From Mesobacillus boroniphilus JCM 21738 (lineage in GTDB: Bacteria; Bacillota; Bacilli; Bacillales; Cytobacillaceae), in the NCBI RefSeq assembly GCF_000517385.1, contig NZ_BAUW01000020.1, positions 1 through 47,784 of the forward strand: 47,784 bases of DNA, given 5' to 3'. Every line of letters starts with the position of its first letter. Within the stretch, counting starts at the first letter, position 1. This document shows, piece by piece, positions 28,040 through 36,164 of this stretch. The notes under the pieces were generated by a model. It was not told where the DNA came from. It did no database searches and saw only the letters and a list, made by a program, of their open reading frames with translations. The position numbers and the translations under genes are program-made.

Positions 28040-28330
28040 TTATCCATAATTCTTCTGGTGTTCCTTTTTCATCTCAAGATACTCTTGATCGGTTCTGGCC
28101 TGTTTCCACTTTTCCATAAAAATGGCGGCAGATTCAGCCTTCACTGGATCGTTCTGGCGTTCGTTCACCTTGCCGTCCTCGTCATATTTTCTGCCGCCCT
28201 TATAATTCGTATAGCGACGGGCATGGGTATAGCACATCTGCAGAAACTTCCTTGCCATGTCCATGCCGACAAAATCATTTTTCGCTTTATAATCCAGGAA
28301 CATCTTATAGATTTTTTCTGAGTTGTCTGG
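28040..28330 (-). pseudogene. 3' part of a DUF4385-type gene
   Basis: The C-terminal ~95 residues of a protein that I recognise as the DUF4385 family: SEKIYKMFLDYKAKNDFVGM, DMARKFLQMCYTHARRYTNY, KGGRKYDEDGK and ESAAIFMEKWKQARTDQEYL. The family is usually about 160 residues and of unknown function. The N-terminal part is missing and replaced by an amidase fragment, in another frame, at about 28328-28335. No start codon or ribosome site is present at the join. Confidence 0.65.
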
Positions 28331-28543
28331 TGCAGCGGCATTGACATCGCAGGCTGGCCTGTCAGGTTTGCGAGCTGGTTAAAATGCGTGCGGGCAAGAT
28401 TCTTTTGTGCGATCTGATCGACAATGCCCGCCTTCTTTAAAACTCTGCCAAGTCCTAGCTTCCCGACTGTGCTGATAAGGAATTTTTCAGATGAAGACGG
28501 CTCCAGTTCACCGATTTTTGCTGGAGGATGAGCTGTTGTGTAT
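28331..28543 (-). pseudogene. Internal fragment of an amidase gene
   Basis: About 70 codons encode TTAHPPAKIGELEP, then KAGIVDQIAQKNLARTHF, then NQLANLTGQPAMSMPLH, which matches the C-terminal region of amidase-signature enzymes (the NLTGQPAMSxPL block). The catalytic Ser-cisSer-Lys part and the extreme C terminus are absent. It runs directly into the DUF4385 fragment, so a deletion probably fused the two genes. Upstream the frame is closed by a stop. Confidence 0.6.
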
Positions 28544-28559
28544 CATCAACGGTTGTCTG

Positions 28560-28800
28560 GCTGCGGACAAGGAAATTCTCTGAATACCCTGCTGGCTAAT
28601 AAGTATTCGTTCCTTTTGCTGATTTGCAATTTTGGCAGAGTTGTAAATAGCCTTTATATTCTATGGTATATATGTACTGATTTACCTGATTATTATATAT
28701 ATTCACATTACTTGAATGATTTTTAATTCACTTTTTTTTAGATCACAAAACATTAATAACCCTTATATAGCAATACTTCGAAAGATTTATCCGTGATATT
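28560..28800. other. Intergenic DNA, no gene seen
   Basis: AT-rich. It may hold further amidase debris, but no frame is convincing. Confidence 0.35.
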
Positions 28801-28804
28801 TTTT

Positions 28805-28833
28805 TTGACAATCCACACTTCAAAAAGTATTCT
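28805..28833 (+). promoter_or_regulatory. Sigma-A promoter of the peptide transporter gene
   Basis: A perfect -35 TTGACA (28805-28810), a 17-bp spacer and -10 TATTCT (28828-28833), with a short leader of about 20 bases. Confidence 0.7.
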
Positions 28834-28859
28834 AGAATAGAAAATAGGGAGGGATAATC

Positions 28860-30353
28860 ATGTCTAACTATAATAGGCAGAAAATTGTGGATAGTGTTCC
28901 TCAAACAGGATTCTTCGGACATCCAAAGGGACTTTTCACGCTTTTCTTCACTGAGTTCTGGGAACGTTTCTCTTACTATGGAATGAGAGCGATCCTCGTA
29001 TTCTACATGTATTACGAAGTATCGAAGGGCGGCTTGGGGCTTGATGAAACGCTTGCGCTTTCCATCATGTCCATTTACGGCTCACTCGTCTACATGTCAG
29101 GTATTATCGGCGGATGGCTTGCTGACCGGATCTTCGGTACATCACGAGCTGTGTTCTACGGCGGAATATTGATCATGTTAGGTCATATCGCGCTTGCAAT
29201 TCCGGGAAGCGTCACAATGTTCTTCGTGTCGATGATTCTGATTGTTATCGGAACGGGTTTGTTGAAACCAAACGTTTCAACTGTCGTCGGTGAAATGTAC
29301 AGCGAAAAAGACACTCGTCGTGACGCTGGTTTCACTATTTTCTATATGGGGATCAATGCAGGTGCATTCCTTGCGCCACTTATCGTTGGAACAGTATCTA
29401 AGGCTTACAACTTCCATTACGGCTTTGCAATTGCCGCTATTGGTATGTTCATTGGACTAGTTGTTTTCGTTTTAACAAAGAAAAAGAATCTAGGTCTTGC
29501 AGGTACCGCTGTACCAAACCCGCTTTCACCATCTGAAAAGAAGAAGACTTTTACGATTTTCGCTATAGCAGTTGTCGCAATCGGTATTTTAAGTGCTATT
29601 TTAATTCCTGCTGGACTTTTAACATTCGAAAGCTTTATCAACCTTGTAACAATTCTTGGTATCTTAATTCCGACTGCATACTTTATCGTTATGTATCGCA
29701 GCCCTAAGACAACAGAAGTGGAACGTTCACGTGTTCTTGCCTATATTCCTTTATTCCTTGCGGCGGTCATGTTCTGGGCAATCCAGGAGCAAGGCTCAAC
29801 AATCCTTGCTAACTATGCGGACAAGCGTACACAGCTCGAGTTCGCTGGTATGACCATTTCACCGGCATGGTTCCAGTCACTGAACCCATTATTCATCATT
29901 ATCTTTGCACCGATTTTCGCAGGATTCTGGGTGAAGCTTGGTGACCGCCAGCCATCAATTCCGAAGAAGTTCTCATTCTCATTGATGTTCGCAGGTCTTT
30001 CATTCCTGGTCATCCTGATTCCTGCATATTTCACAGGTACAGATGCACTGGTAAGCCCATTATGGCTCGTACTTAGCTACCTGATCGTTGTATTCGGTGA
30101 ATTGCTGATTTCTCCTGTTGGACTATCAGCAACTACCAAACTTGCTCCGGCTGCTTTCTCCGCACAAACAATGAGCCTCTGGTTCCTTGCAAGTGCTGCA
30201 GCACAAGCAATCAACGCACAAATCGTTAAGTTCTACTCACCTGAAACAGAGATGGCTTACTTCGGTACAATCGGAGGAGCATCCATCGTACTAGGTATCA
30301 TCCTTTTCATCTTGTCTCCGAAGATTCAAGGTTACATGAAGGGTATAAAATAA
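28860..30353 (+). CDS. dtpT: POT-family di-/tripeptide:H+ symporter
   Basis: A 497-residue MFS-type transporter of the proton-dependent oligopeptide family (B. subtilis YclF, lactococcal DtpT). The proton-coupling motif TEFWERFSYYGMRA is in helix 1, GGWLADRIFGTSRAV marks the loop after helix 2, and YMGINAGAFLAPLI and GELLISPVGLS are further family motifs. Twelve or more hydrophobic helices. RBS ggaggg. Codon use and frame are clean, and the gene is intact. It takes up small peptides into the cell. Single gene with its own promoter and terminator. Confidence 0.93.
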   Translation: MSNYNRQKIVDSVPQTGFFGHPKGLFTLFFTEFWERFSYYGMRAILVFYMYYEVSKGGLGLDETLALSIMSIYGSLVYMSGIIGGWLADRIFGTSRAVFYGGILIMLGHIALAIPGSVTMFFVSMILIVIGTGLLKPNVSTVVGEMYSEKDTRRDAGFTIFYMGINAGAFLAPLIVGTVSKAYNFHYGFAIAAIGMFIGLVVFVLTKKKNLGLAGTAVPNPLSPSEKKKTFTIFAIAVVAIGILSAILIPAGLLTFESFINLVTILGILIPTAYFIVMYRSPKTTEVERSRVLAYIPLFLAAVMFWAIQEQGSTILANYADKRTQLEFAGMTISPAWFQSLNPLFIIIFAPIFAGFWVKLGDRQPSIPKKFSFSLMFAGLSFLVILIPAYFTGTDALVSPLWLVLSYLIVVFGELLISPVGLSATTKLAPAAFSAQTMSLWFLASAAAQAINAQIVKFYSPETEMAYFGTIGGASIVLGIILFILSPKIQGYMKGIK

Positions 30354-30366
30354 AAAATTAATATAG

Positions 30367-30398
30367 AAGACGGCTACTCCTAAGATGAGAGCCGTCTT
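30367..30398 (+). terminator. Terminator of dtpT
   Basis: aagacggct (30367-30375) pairs with agccgtctt (30390-30398), followed by a T-run. Confidence 0.88.
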
Positions 30399-30506
30399 TT
30401 TTTGGTATTATCATAAATGCGAAAATCCATCGCTGATAAAAATTTTTAAATGATACATTTTCAGGGTACCTTTTATAACAAGAAGCTTATGAGAGGAGAG
30501 TCGATT

Positions 30507-31463
30507 TTGACATATATACTTTTGGCAGTAGGTTTTGCATTGCTCATAAAGGGAGCAGATTATTTCGTGGAGGGAGCTTCTAAGATTGCCACCATGCTCC
30601 GGGTTCCGCCTTTATTGGTCGGTTTGACAATTGTAGCCTTTGGAACAAGCTCACCTGAGGCGACAGTAAGCATGATTGCGGCAATGGAAGGCAACAGTGA
30701 TGTTTCTCTTGGGAATGTTGTTGGAAGCAATATTTTCAATATCACTTTGGTCGTCGGCATCACTGCTATGATCAATCCACTTGCAGTTGAAACGACGACA
30801 ATTCGAAAGGAAATTCCATTTACCTTGCTGGCAAGTGTTGCGCTTGCGGTCGTAGCCAGTGATATAGCGCTTCAGATGGCGGGTACCAATTTAATTGGCA
30901 GAAGCGAAGGAATCATCCTGCTTCTTTTCTTTCTGATTTTCCTGTATTACATCATCGAGGTTGCCTTGAATAACCGTGAACCAGTATCGGATGTGCCTAC
31001 AGCTACAGGCAAAGTAACTTGGGGAAAGAATATTTTCATTACAATCGCCGGTCTGGCTGCGATTATTTTCGGCGGAGACCTGGTAGTTGACCATGCAACA
31101 ACCATCGCCCTATCCCTGGGGATGAGCGAGACGCTGGTAGGTTTGACGATTGTGGCTGTCGGAACCTCACTGCCGGAATTGATCACATCCATCACTGCGG
31201 CCCTGAAAAAGGAAAGCGAAATCGCACTCGGCAATATTGTCGGAAGCAACATCTTTAACATCCTTTTCGTTCTAGGTGCTGCAGCTACAATATCGCCACT
31301 CGCTGTAAATGATAAAATCTTCACCGATATTGCCATAATGATCATTTTAACGGCAGTGCTACTGATTTTTTCAAGGTCGAAATTCAAAATCTCCAAGGCG
31401 GAAGGCGCCATACTTGCAGCAGTTTATATCGCCTACTTGGTATATATTATTTTACGTAATTAA
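30507..31463 (+). CDS. Calcium/sodium antiporter, CaCA family (YrbG-like)
   Basis: About 318 residues, ten hydrophobic helices arranged as two inverted repeats. Both alpha-repeats are clear: VAFGTSSPEATVSMIA with GNVVGSNIFNI, and VAVGTSLPELITSITA with GNIVGSNIFNI. These form the ion site in YrbG and NCX-type exchangers. The TTG at 30507 has aggagag 6 bp upstream and begins right at the first helix; a frame opening at 30450 adds 19 residues without a site. Likely a Ca2+ (or K+/Na+) exchanger of the cell membrane. Single gene. Confidence 0.87.
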   Translation: MTYILLAVGFALLIKGADYFVEGASKIATMLRVPPLLVGLTIVAFGTSSPEATVSMIAAMEGNSDVSLGNVVGSNIFNITLVVGITAMINPLAVETTTIRKEIPFTLLASVALAVVASDIALQMAGTNLIGRSEGIILLLFFLIFLYYIIEVALNNREPVSDVPTATGKVTWGKNIFITIAGLAAIIFGGDLVVDHATTIALSLGMSETLVGLTIVAVGTSLPELITSITAALKKESEIALGNIVGSNIFNILFVLGAAATISPLAVNDKIFTDIAIMIILTAVLLIFSRSKFKISKAEGAILAAVYIAYLVYIILRN

Positions 31464-31470
31464 AGAATTG

Positions 31471-31503
31471 AAAAGGGCCTGACTGGATTAGCAGGCCTTT
31501 TTT
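31471..31503 (+). terminator. Terminator after the antiporter gene
   Basis: aaagggcctg and caggccttt pair with one bulge, followed by T-rich DNA. Confidence 0.75.
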
Positions 31504-31553
31504 CCATGAATCTGATTGTCAGCTAACGCATGCTTGCAATTGTGTATGTAATC

Positions 31554-32284
31554 TTACAGACTCTCTATTTTGTTTAAGTTTGATTCTTTCCGATAGCGTA
31601 TAATCGTCAGGTCTTTGTTGATGTCTTTGGCCTCTCCGGTACGCTTATACCCCATCTTTTCATACAAATAGCAGTTCCGCTCTTCAGTAAGGATCGTATC
31701 AAGCTCCCATGCATCCGCCTCCGGTACATGAGTTCCAGCCGTTTCATGGCTTCCTGGGCAATGCCTTTATTATGGTATTTTTCAAGGATATTGATGATAT
31801 GCAGCTTCATCAATCCAGGGGACTTTTCATAGACATGAACACTACCCGCAAGCATGCCTTCAAAAAATATTTTATAATAATCCCCCCGCTTAAACCTTGC
31901 GGAGAATTTCTCCTTTGTTTGGGTTACCGGGCTTGTTTCATGATCCTTGTATTTTTTATATAAAGGCATGAATACTTCTTTTTGCAGAGCTAAAAGTTCA
32001 TCAGCATCATCTGCTGAAGCCTTTTTGAGAGCGATACTAGATTTGACCATGTCAAATAATAGGTCGAAATAGTTGAACGGTATGAAGTCCCCGGTCTCTG
32101 CCATTTCCCTTATTTCCGCTTCACTCGCCCATTTCGCTTCGGCGACTTCCTCTTCCTGAAGATGCAAATCCTCAATCGCAACATTTTGCCTGACGAGCCA
32201 GATATCATCGAAGCCTTGCGAAAATTTCACAGTAAATAATCTGTCGCCTTTTTCGATATCCAGGTTGATTCCAAGCTCTTTCAT
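31554..32284 (-). pseudogene. Nudix-GNAT fusion gene, 5' end lost at a repeat element
   Basis: The remaining frame starts at MKELGINLDIEKGD, which looks like the end of a Nudix box (the EELGI part), continues through the second half of a Nudix domain (QGFDDIWLVRQNV, EEEVAEAKWASEAEI) and then an acetyltransferase of the GNAT type (SSIALKKASADDADELLALQ, HIINILEKYHNKGIAQEAM). The first half of the Nudix domain, with its catalytic Glu residues, is absent; the repeat element begins about 6 bp before the ATG. A missing C near 31718 also breaks the GNAT tail; restored, it ends at 31554. The GNAT part might still be made. Confidence 0.75.
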
Positions 32285-32289
32285 ATAAA

Positions 32290-32575
32290 AGAACAAAAAG
32301 CGCAAGCGCCTCGTTCTGCCCCGACAAGCGCTGGAGGGCCGACCAGTGAAGTCATTCTTTGACTTCATTGGGCGGACCGAAACCGAAAAGTATAGCCGAC
32401 TGCCCAGAAACGCAGAAACTGGAGACTCCGACAAAGAAACGCTTTTTGCTTCTGCCGGCGGAATTGAAGTTTCGGAGTTTCTAGGAGGCGACACTAGACA
32501 AGCGACTCGAGGGGCTAGGCGCTGGAGCTGGATTAAGAAAACCTGGATAGTTATCCACACTGAAAATATTTTGTA
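32290..32575 (+). repeat. Dispersed structured repeat, copy 2, with a ~115-bp insert (type B tail)
   Basis: It starts gaacaaaaagcgcaagcgcc, has the GAAGTC/GACTTC hairpin, then about 115 bp not found in the other copies (32386-32503, which can itself fold through ggagactccga and ttcggagtttct), then gactcgaggggctaggcgct, ggagctggattaagaa and a tail containing ttatccacac. Confidence 0.8.
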
Positions 32576-32593
32576 ATTTCCTATTAAATAAAA

Positions 32594-32620
32594 AAAGAAG
32601 CATGCTTTCCATGCTTCTTT
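32594..32620 (-). terminator. Terminator of the prolyl hydroxylase gene
   Basis: aaagaagcatg (32594-32604) pairs with catgcttcttt (32610-32620), with a T-run on the minus strand. Confidence 0.85.
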
Positions 32621-32625
32621 GTGCT

Positions 32626-33273
32626 CTATTTCACTCTTTTCCGTCTCATCCATTGCGTTGCGGCCCATTTGTCACCAATGACAACTGGCGCTCCGCCATG
32701 CAAGGTCAAGTCATTCAAGTCTTGATTGTCATAGAAATATTCAAAATAAACGGCACTGCCCTTTTGTGGGGACACCGAGAAATTGAGCTTAGGGAAATAA
32801 GTTTCTCCCCCCTGCTCGACATCATTCAGATACATGACGAGTGTACTAATCCTCGGGTTGCTTACATTTGACGCGAAAAAGTCAAAGTGGGCTTTGTACT
32901 CCTGGCCAATTTTATAATTTAAAATCTGCAATCCTTCACCATGCTCATCTGGAATGTTCATAATTTGCGAGATTCTCTTTTCAACCCGTGCAACAACCTC
33001 GTTTTCGGCATCTTCGATAAACGTGCTGCTGCTCGTCCTAAGCTGGTCAACTTCGCGGGTATTCCCGATTTTTGAGCGCTGCAGTTTGTCCTTTGACAGC
33101 TTCATAAGCTCATCGCATTCTTCGTCACTTAGCACATTTCCCAAAATGACGATTAGCGGTTCTTCCATTCTAGCAATTATGTTGATTTCACGATCGTCGG
33201 TTTTGATTTTGTTTCCGATATGACTAAAAATCGTAGGTTCTTTTACAGTTAAATCAACAGTATCCATTCTCAA
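32626..33273 (-). CDS. Prolyl 4-hydroxylase-like 2OG-Fe(II) oxygenase
   Basis: A 215-residue soluble oxygenase that resembles the Bacillus anthracis prolyl 4-hydroxylase. The iron ligands are His129 and Asp131 (KAHFDFF) and His192 (TLHGGAPV), with Lys202 (DKWAATQW) for 2-oxoglutarate. Substrates in this family include collagen-like repeats and, in some bacteria, elongation factor Tu. No collagen-like gene is in the window. The start could be TTG 33273 or ATG 33267; aagagg lies about 10 bp before the TTG. Intact frame, single gene. Confidence 0.85.
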   Translation of the reverse strand: MRMDTVDLTVKEPTIFSHIGNKIKTDDREINIIARMEEPLIVILGNVLSDEECDELMKLSKDKLQRSKIGNTREVDQLRTSSSTFIEDAENEVVARVEKRISQIMNIPDEHGEGLQILNYKIGQEYKAHFDFFASNVSNPRISTLVMYLNDVEQGGETYFPKLNFSVSPQKGSAVYFEYFYDNQDLNDLTLHGGAPVVIGDKWAATQWMRRKRVK

Positions 33274-33283
33274 CTTTCATCAA

Positions 33284-33509
33284 CCTCTTAATAATAAATT
33301 TTTCAAAAGTTAGATTGATATATAAACGAAAGCATCATTCATCCTTTATGTCCCTTGTCCTCTGTAAATCAAAATGGATGACAAAACCGATTATCAAACT
33401 CTATTCAATTTTCAATTTATTTTACAACGGGGGAAGGTGTTTTACTATCTTTTTTTAATTCTAAATGAAAAAAGAGAGTATTAAATTTCCAAATTGCATA
33501 GGACGATAA
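33284..33509. other. Intergenic DNA, no gene seen
   Basis: AT-rich space between the hydroxylase start and the next terminator. Nothing supported. Confidence 0.4.
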
Positions 33510-33552
33510 AAAAAAGAGGAAAAACCCCGCTTAAAGGTTTTTCCTCTTTTTT
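33510..33552 (-). terminator. Terminator, 17-bp stem
   Basis: aaaaaagaggaaaaacc (33510-33526) pairs with ggtttttcctctttttt (33536-33552). It ends the 43-residue gene. Confidence 0.88.
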
Positions 33553-33683
33553 CATTTCAAGTCTGAAGAATCATCATAGTCGTAGCGGAAGCCGTCTGTT
33601 TGTTTAGGAGATTGTTCGTTCTTTTTGTTTTTTAAGTCCTGTTCGATTTGATTCTTATCTTGCCGTTTTTTGTCAGAGTTCAA
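33552..33683 (-). CDS. 43-residue charged hypothetical protein
   Basis: A TTG at 33683 has a perfect ggaggc 7 bp upstream, and the frame ends at a strong terminator, which together mark a real gene. The product is very hydrophilic: MNSDKKRQDKNQIEQDLKNK, then QSPKQTDGFRYDYDD and a short tail. No membrane segment or Cys. Small Lys/Gln/Asp-rich proteins like this are common in spore-forming Bacillaceae and often sporulation-linked, but I cannot assign it. Confidence 0.65.
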   Translation of the reverse strand: MNSDKKRQDKNQIEQDLKNKKNEQSPKQTDGFRYDYDDSSDLK

Positions 33684-33797
33684 CGAATTTGCCTCCTTTT
33701 TGTTCCCTATTATCCCAAGTCTTTCTTACTAATATTCATAAGGCTGAATATAGTGGAAACACTAGGAGTACAAATTCTTATAACTTCGAGGCCAAGC

Positions 33798-34020
33798 ATG
33801 CAGCGCAACTACGCAATCGATTTTATGCAATTTTGCCATATTGGCAGTCGTCATTATTCATACATTCCCAAGCAATGACCAGCTGGGATATTTCGTTCTT
33901 GATAATCTTTCGAGGTTTGCTGTTCCATTTTTCTTTGTCGCTTCAGGCTATCTGTTCATTCTAAAGGTTAGTGATAATCCTCAATCCTTTGCTTACTTCA
34001 AAAAATATGGATCAGGCTCT
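33798..34020 (+). pseudogene. 5' remnant of an acyltransferase-3 gene
   Basis: The start of an OafA/YrhL-type membrane acyltransferase: MQRNYAIDF, then (after a frame break near 33835) ILAVVIIHTFPSNDQLGYF, RFAVPFFFVASGYLF and NPQSFAYFKKY. The conserved helix-1 His (IIHTF) and the FFFVASGY motif are clear. After about 75 codons homology ends and the frame runs towards the convergent EcsC gene. The complete family is 330-600 residues, so most of it is gone. The ATG at 33798 has gagg upstream. Confidence 0.65.
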
Positions 34021-34060
34021 GCTTTATGTAATAATAATCCCCCAGGCAAACCTGAAGTCT

Positions 34061-34872
34061 TTATTTTTCCTCAATCAAGTCCCTTTTTTCCAGCCTCTCC
34101 AAAATCCGTCTCTTTTGATATAGCATCGTCGCGGTTTCCGCAAGGTCGCTCACCATCGACCGGTTGGCGAAAGCGCCGAAGACAATCCCGGCCACCGGTA
34201 CCATCTGGAGCAGTTTTTTCCAGCCGAATGATTCTGTATATGTTAAGGTAACCTCGCGCCAGCCCTGAAGCTGCGAGATGACTTCCCTTGATTTATTTTC
34301 ATTGTTAAAATCGCTCAATTCATTCAATATGGCCTGTTTTCCAACAACATCCGCTGAAGAAAACTGCAGGCACTTAATGATGAATACACGTTCCTTTTTA
34401 TCTCTTGGATCATAACCATGGATGATCGCGATATCCTGGATTGTTTTTAGCGAGAGGGCCAGAACAGCAGGAATATCAATCGCGAGCGTAAAAATTCCGC
34501 CGATTCCCGTACTTGCTCCCTGGATCGTCGCCGCTTTCTTTCGTTGCTCGCCAAGTGCCAGTGATGCCATCTTCATTTCTTCCACCGGAACGCGCTCCAT
34601 ATCTGTAAGCTGGCTAACTCTCCTTCCAGTCTTTTCTCGAAAAATTGAAACACAGACTTCTCGCTTGTTAAATATTGGCCTCCCGTTTGAATGTAGCTCC
34701 CCAGCTCATCAAGCAGGACCCCTACCTTCTCCTGGATGAACTTTGGCGTAAACCGGTCAAGCATCTTGAATGGCAGACGGGTCAGGCGCTCCCAAAACCA
34801 AAGCCCCTTCTGGTCCTTTTCCCATTTTTCAATTTCCTTTAGTTCGTTCAATAAGTAGTCCCGTGCATCCAT
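34061..34872 (-). CDS. EcsC family protein (one frameshift)
   Basis: Restored as 270 residues from the ATG at 34872 (aggtgg 10 bp upstream). EcsC-like proteins are named after the third gene of the B. subtilis ecs operon and have no known activity. Features: a charged helical N terminus (DARDYLLNELKEIEKWEKDQ), a Gly-rich hydrophobic core (ASTGIGGIFTLAIDIPAVLA, then LKTIQDIAIIHGYDP), and a second hydrophobic patch (LLQMVPVAGIVFGAFANRSM). A missing base near 34603 splits the gene; restoration gives ELASLTDMERVPVEEMKM. There is no ABC transporter (ecsAB) beside it, so it is a stand-alone paralogue. Confidence 0.82.
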
Positions 34873-34931
34873 CTGATTCATCCACCTGTCATTTTTGATA
34901 CTATATTAACGGTTTACATCATAGGAAGGTT

Positions 34932-35717
34932 TCATTTTAGTTCAATGTTATAGAATTCTTTTGCCAGTCCCTTGAAGCGATCCGAGTCTATTTCCTCTTT
35001 CTTAACACCATCTTCCGTCCATTGGGTAAAACTAGTTTCCGTTAACACCATGCTCCCGTTTGCCGTCACTCTTGTCAGCAATGGCTTTTTATTAAATGGA
35101 GACTGCGGATGTTCCGTAATGATTTTCTTCATTTCTGATAAATCGCTGACATTCTCCACCGGCTCTCTGGAATCAAAAGCGTAGCCGATTCTCCAATCAG
35201 GATCCTTATACTTCAGCTTCATCTCTAAAATATAATCTCCAAACTCACTATCATGTTGTTTAACACGGAAATCCCCGTTAGGAGAACTAATATCAGTCCC
35301 ATCCAACGGCACCGGCCTTAACGGCAGGTTCCCGCCAAAACCGGTATCAACCAAATATCTTTTGCCTTCGTCATTCAGTAATATCGCAGCATGCGTCCTG
35401 CCTGTCGGGCTGAAGGCCTTAAGGTCAGGAACGTATACTGACCCGCGGATCAGCTGGACATCCAGGCCATTCTCTTTTAAAAATAAATAGAGGATGCCGT
35501 TCAAGTCATAGCATAGGCCGCCTTCATTTCTATGGATGATTTTGTCAACTAAATTATCCTCATTCAATTCATTTAAATCACCAGAAAGCGTGCACAGGTT
35601 TTCAAATGGGATAGCTGCTGCTGTCCGTTCTAGAATTTCATCCATTTTTGCTAATGTGACAGGCGTTGTTATAGGCAGCCCGATTCTCTCACGGTATAGC
35701 TGGTTTAGATTACTCAT
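34932..35717 (-). CDS. nat: Arylamine N-acetyltransferase
   Basis: A 261-residue acetyl-CoA-dependent enzyme that acetylates arylamines and hydrazines. The catalytic triad is visible: Cys69 in NEGGLCYDLNG, His109 in GRTHAAIL and Asp124 in LVDTGFGG. The N-terminal helical bundle (IPFENLCTL) matches the family. Bacillus members resemble the B. anthracis and B. cereus NAT enzymes. The ATG has gagg upstream. Intact, single gene, with a short gap to the EcsC gene, so the two might be co-transcribed. Confidence 0.9.
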   Translation of the reverse strand: MSNLNQLYRERIGLPITTPVTLAKMDEILERTAAAIPFENLCTLSGDLNELNEDNLVDKIIHRNEGGLCYDLNGILYLFLKENGLDVQLIRGSVYVPDLKAFSPTGRTHAAILLNDEGKRYLVDTGFGGNLPLRPVPLDGTDISSPNGDFRVKQHDSEFGDYILEMKLKYKDPDWRIGYAFDSREPVENVSDLSEMKKIITEHPQSPFNKKPLLTRVTANGSMVLTETSFTQWTEDGVKKEEIDSDRFKGLAKEFYNIELK

Positions 35718-35759
35718 TTTCCAATACCTCTTTCCGTTAAGCTATCTATCGTAAAGATA

Positions 35760-35970
35760 CATGAATTTATTCAAAAAAGCAGACATTTCAATACAGGTCT
35801 TATTATTCATTTTCTATCATTTAAATATATTTATTCCGACAACTTTCTTCATATTCAAATAGATTTTAAAGGAATTACGATAAAAACTGACATCCCTTTA
35901 TACTAAAATCCTATTATCTTGTAAAATCGTGTAGTATTTTAGGACTATTTTCATGTAAACAGCCTGCTAT
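35760..35970. other. Long AT-rich upstream region of the amylopullulanase
   Basis: No ORF is supported. The next entry describes the promoter. Confidence 0.4.
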
Positions 35971-35977
35971 ATTGTCA

Positions 35978-36081
35978 TTGCTGGCTAAGTAAAAGTATTG
36001 TAAAATTGAGAAGAAAGTTTATTGCAAGCGCTTGCATGATTTGGGATTTTATTTTTTTGCCGAATTGTGCAAACGGTTTCA
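35978..36081 (+). promoter_or_regulatory. Amylopullulanase promoter with two LacI/CcpA-type operators
   Basis: -35 TTGCTG (35978-35983), 17 bp, -10 TAAAAT (36001-36006). A perfect 14-bp palindrome TGCAAGCGCTTGCA (36023-36036) lies just after the start site, and TGCAAACGGTTTCA (36068-36081) follows. Both fit the cre/LacI-family pattern, so glucose repression by CcpA or control by a maltose repressor is likely. The RBS is gggagg near 36149. Confidence 0.7.
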
Positions 36082-36164
36082 CTTAGATTCCTTAATAATA
36101 GAAAGGAGGACATTTTTTCTACTACTCTAGCTACATCATTCAATCTAGGGAGGAAAAAATACGT

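Noticed and set aside
31607-32668. A 353-codon frame that seems to give one large protein
   Set aside because: Its first ~130 codons read through the repeat element and the hydroxylase 3' end in a shadow frame. Only the Nudix-GNAT part is coding.
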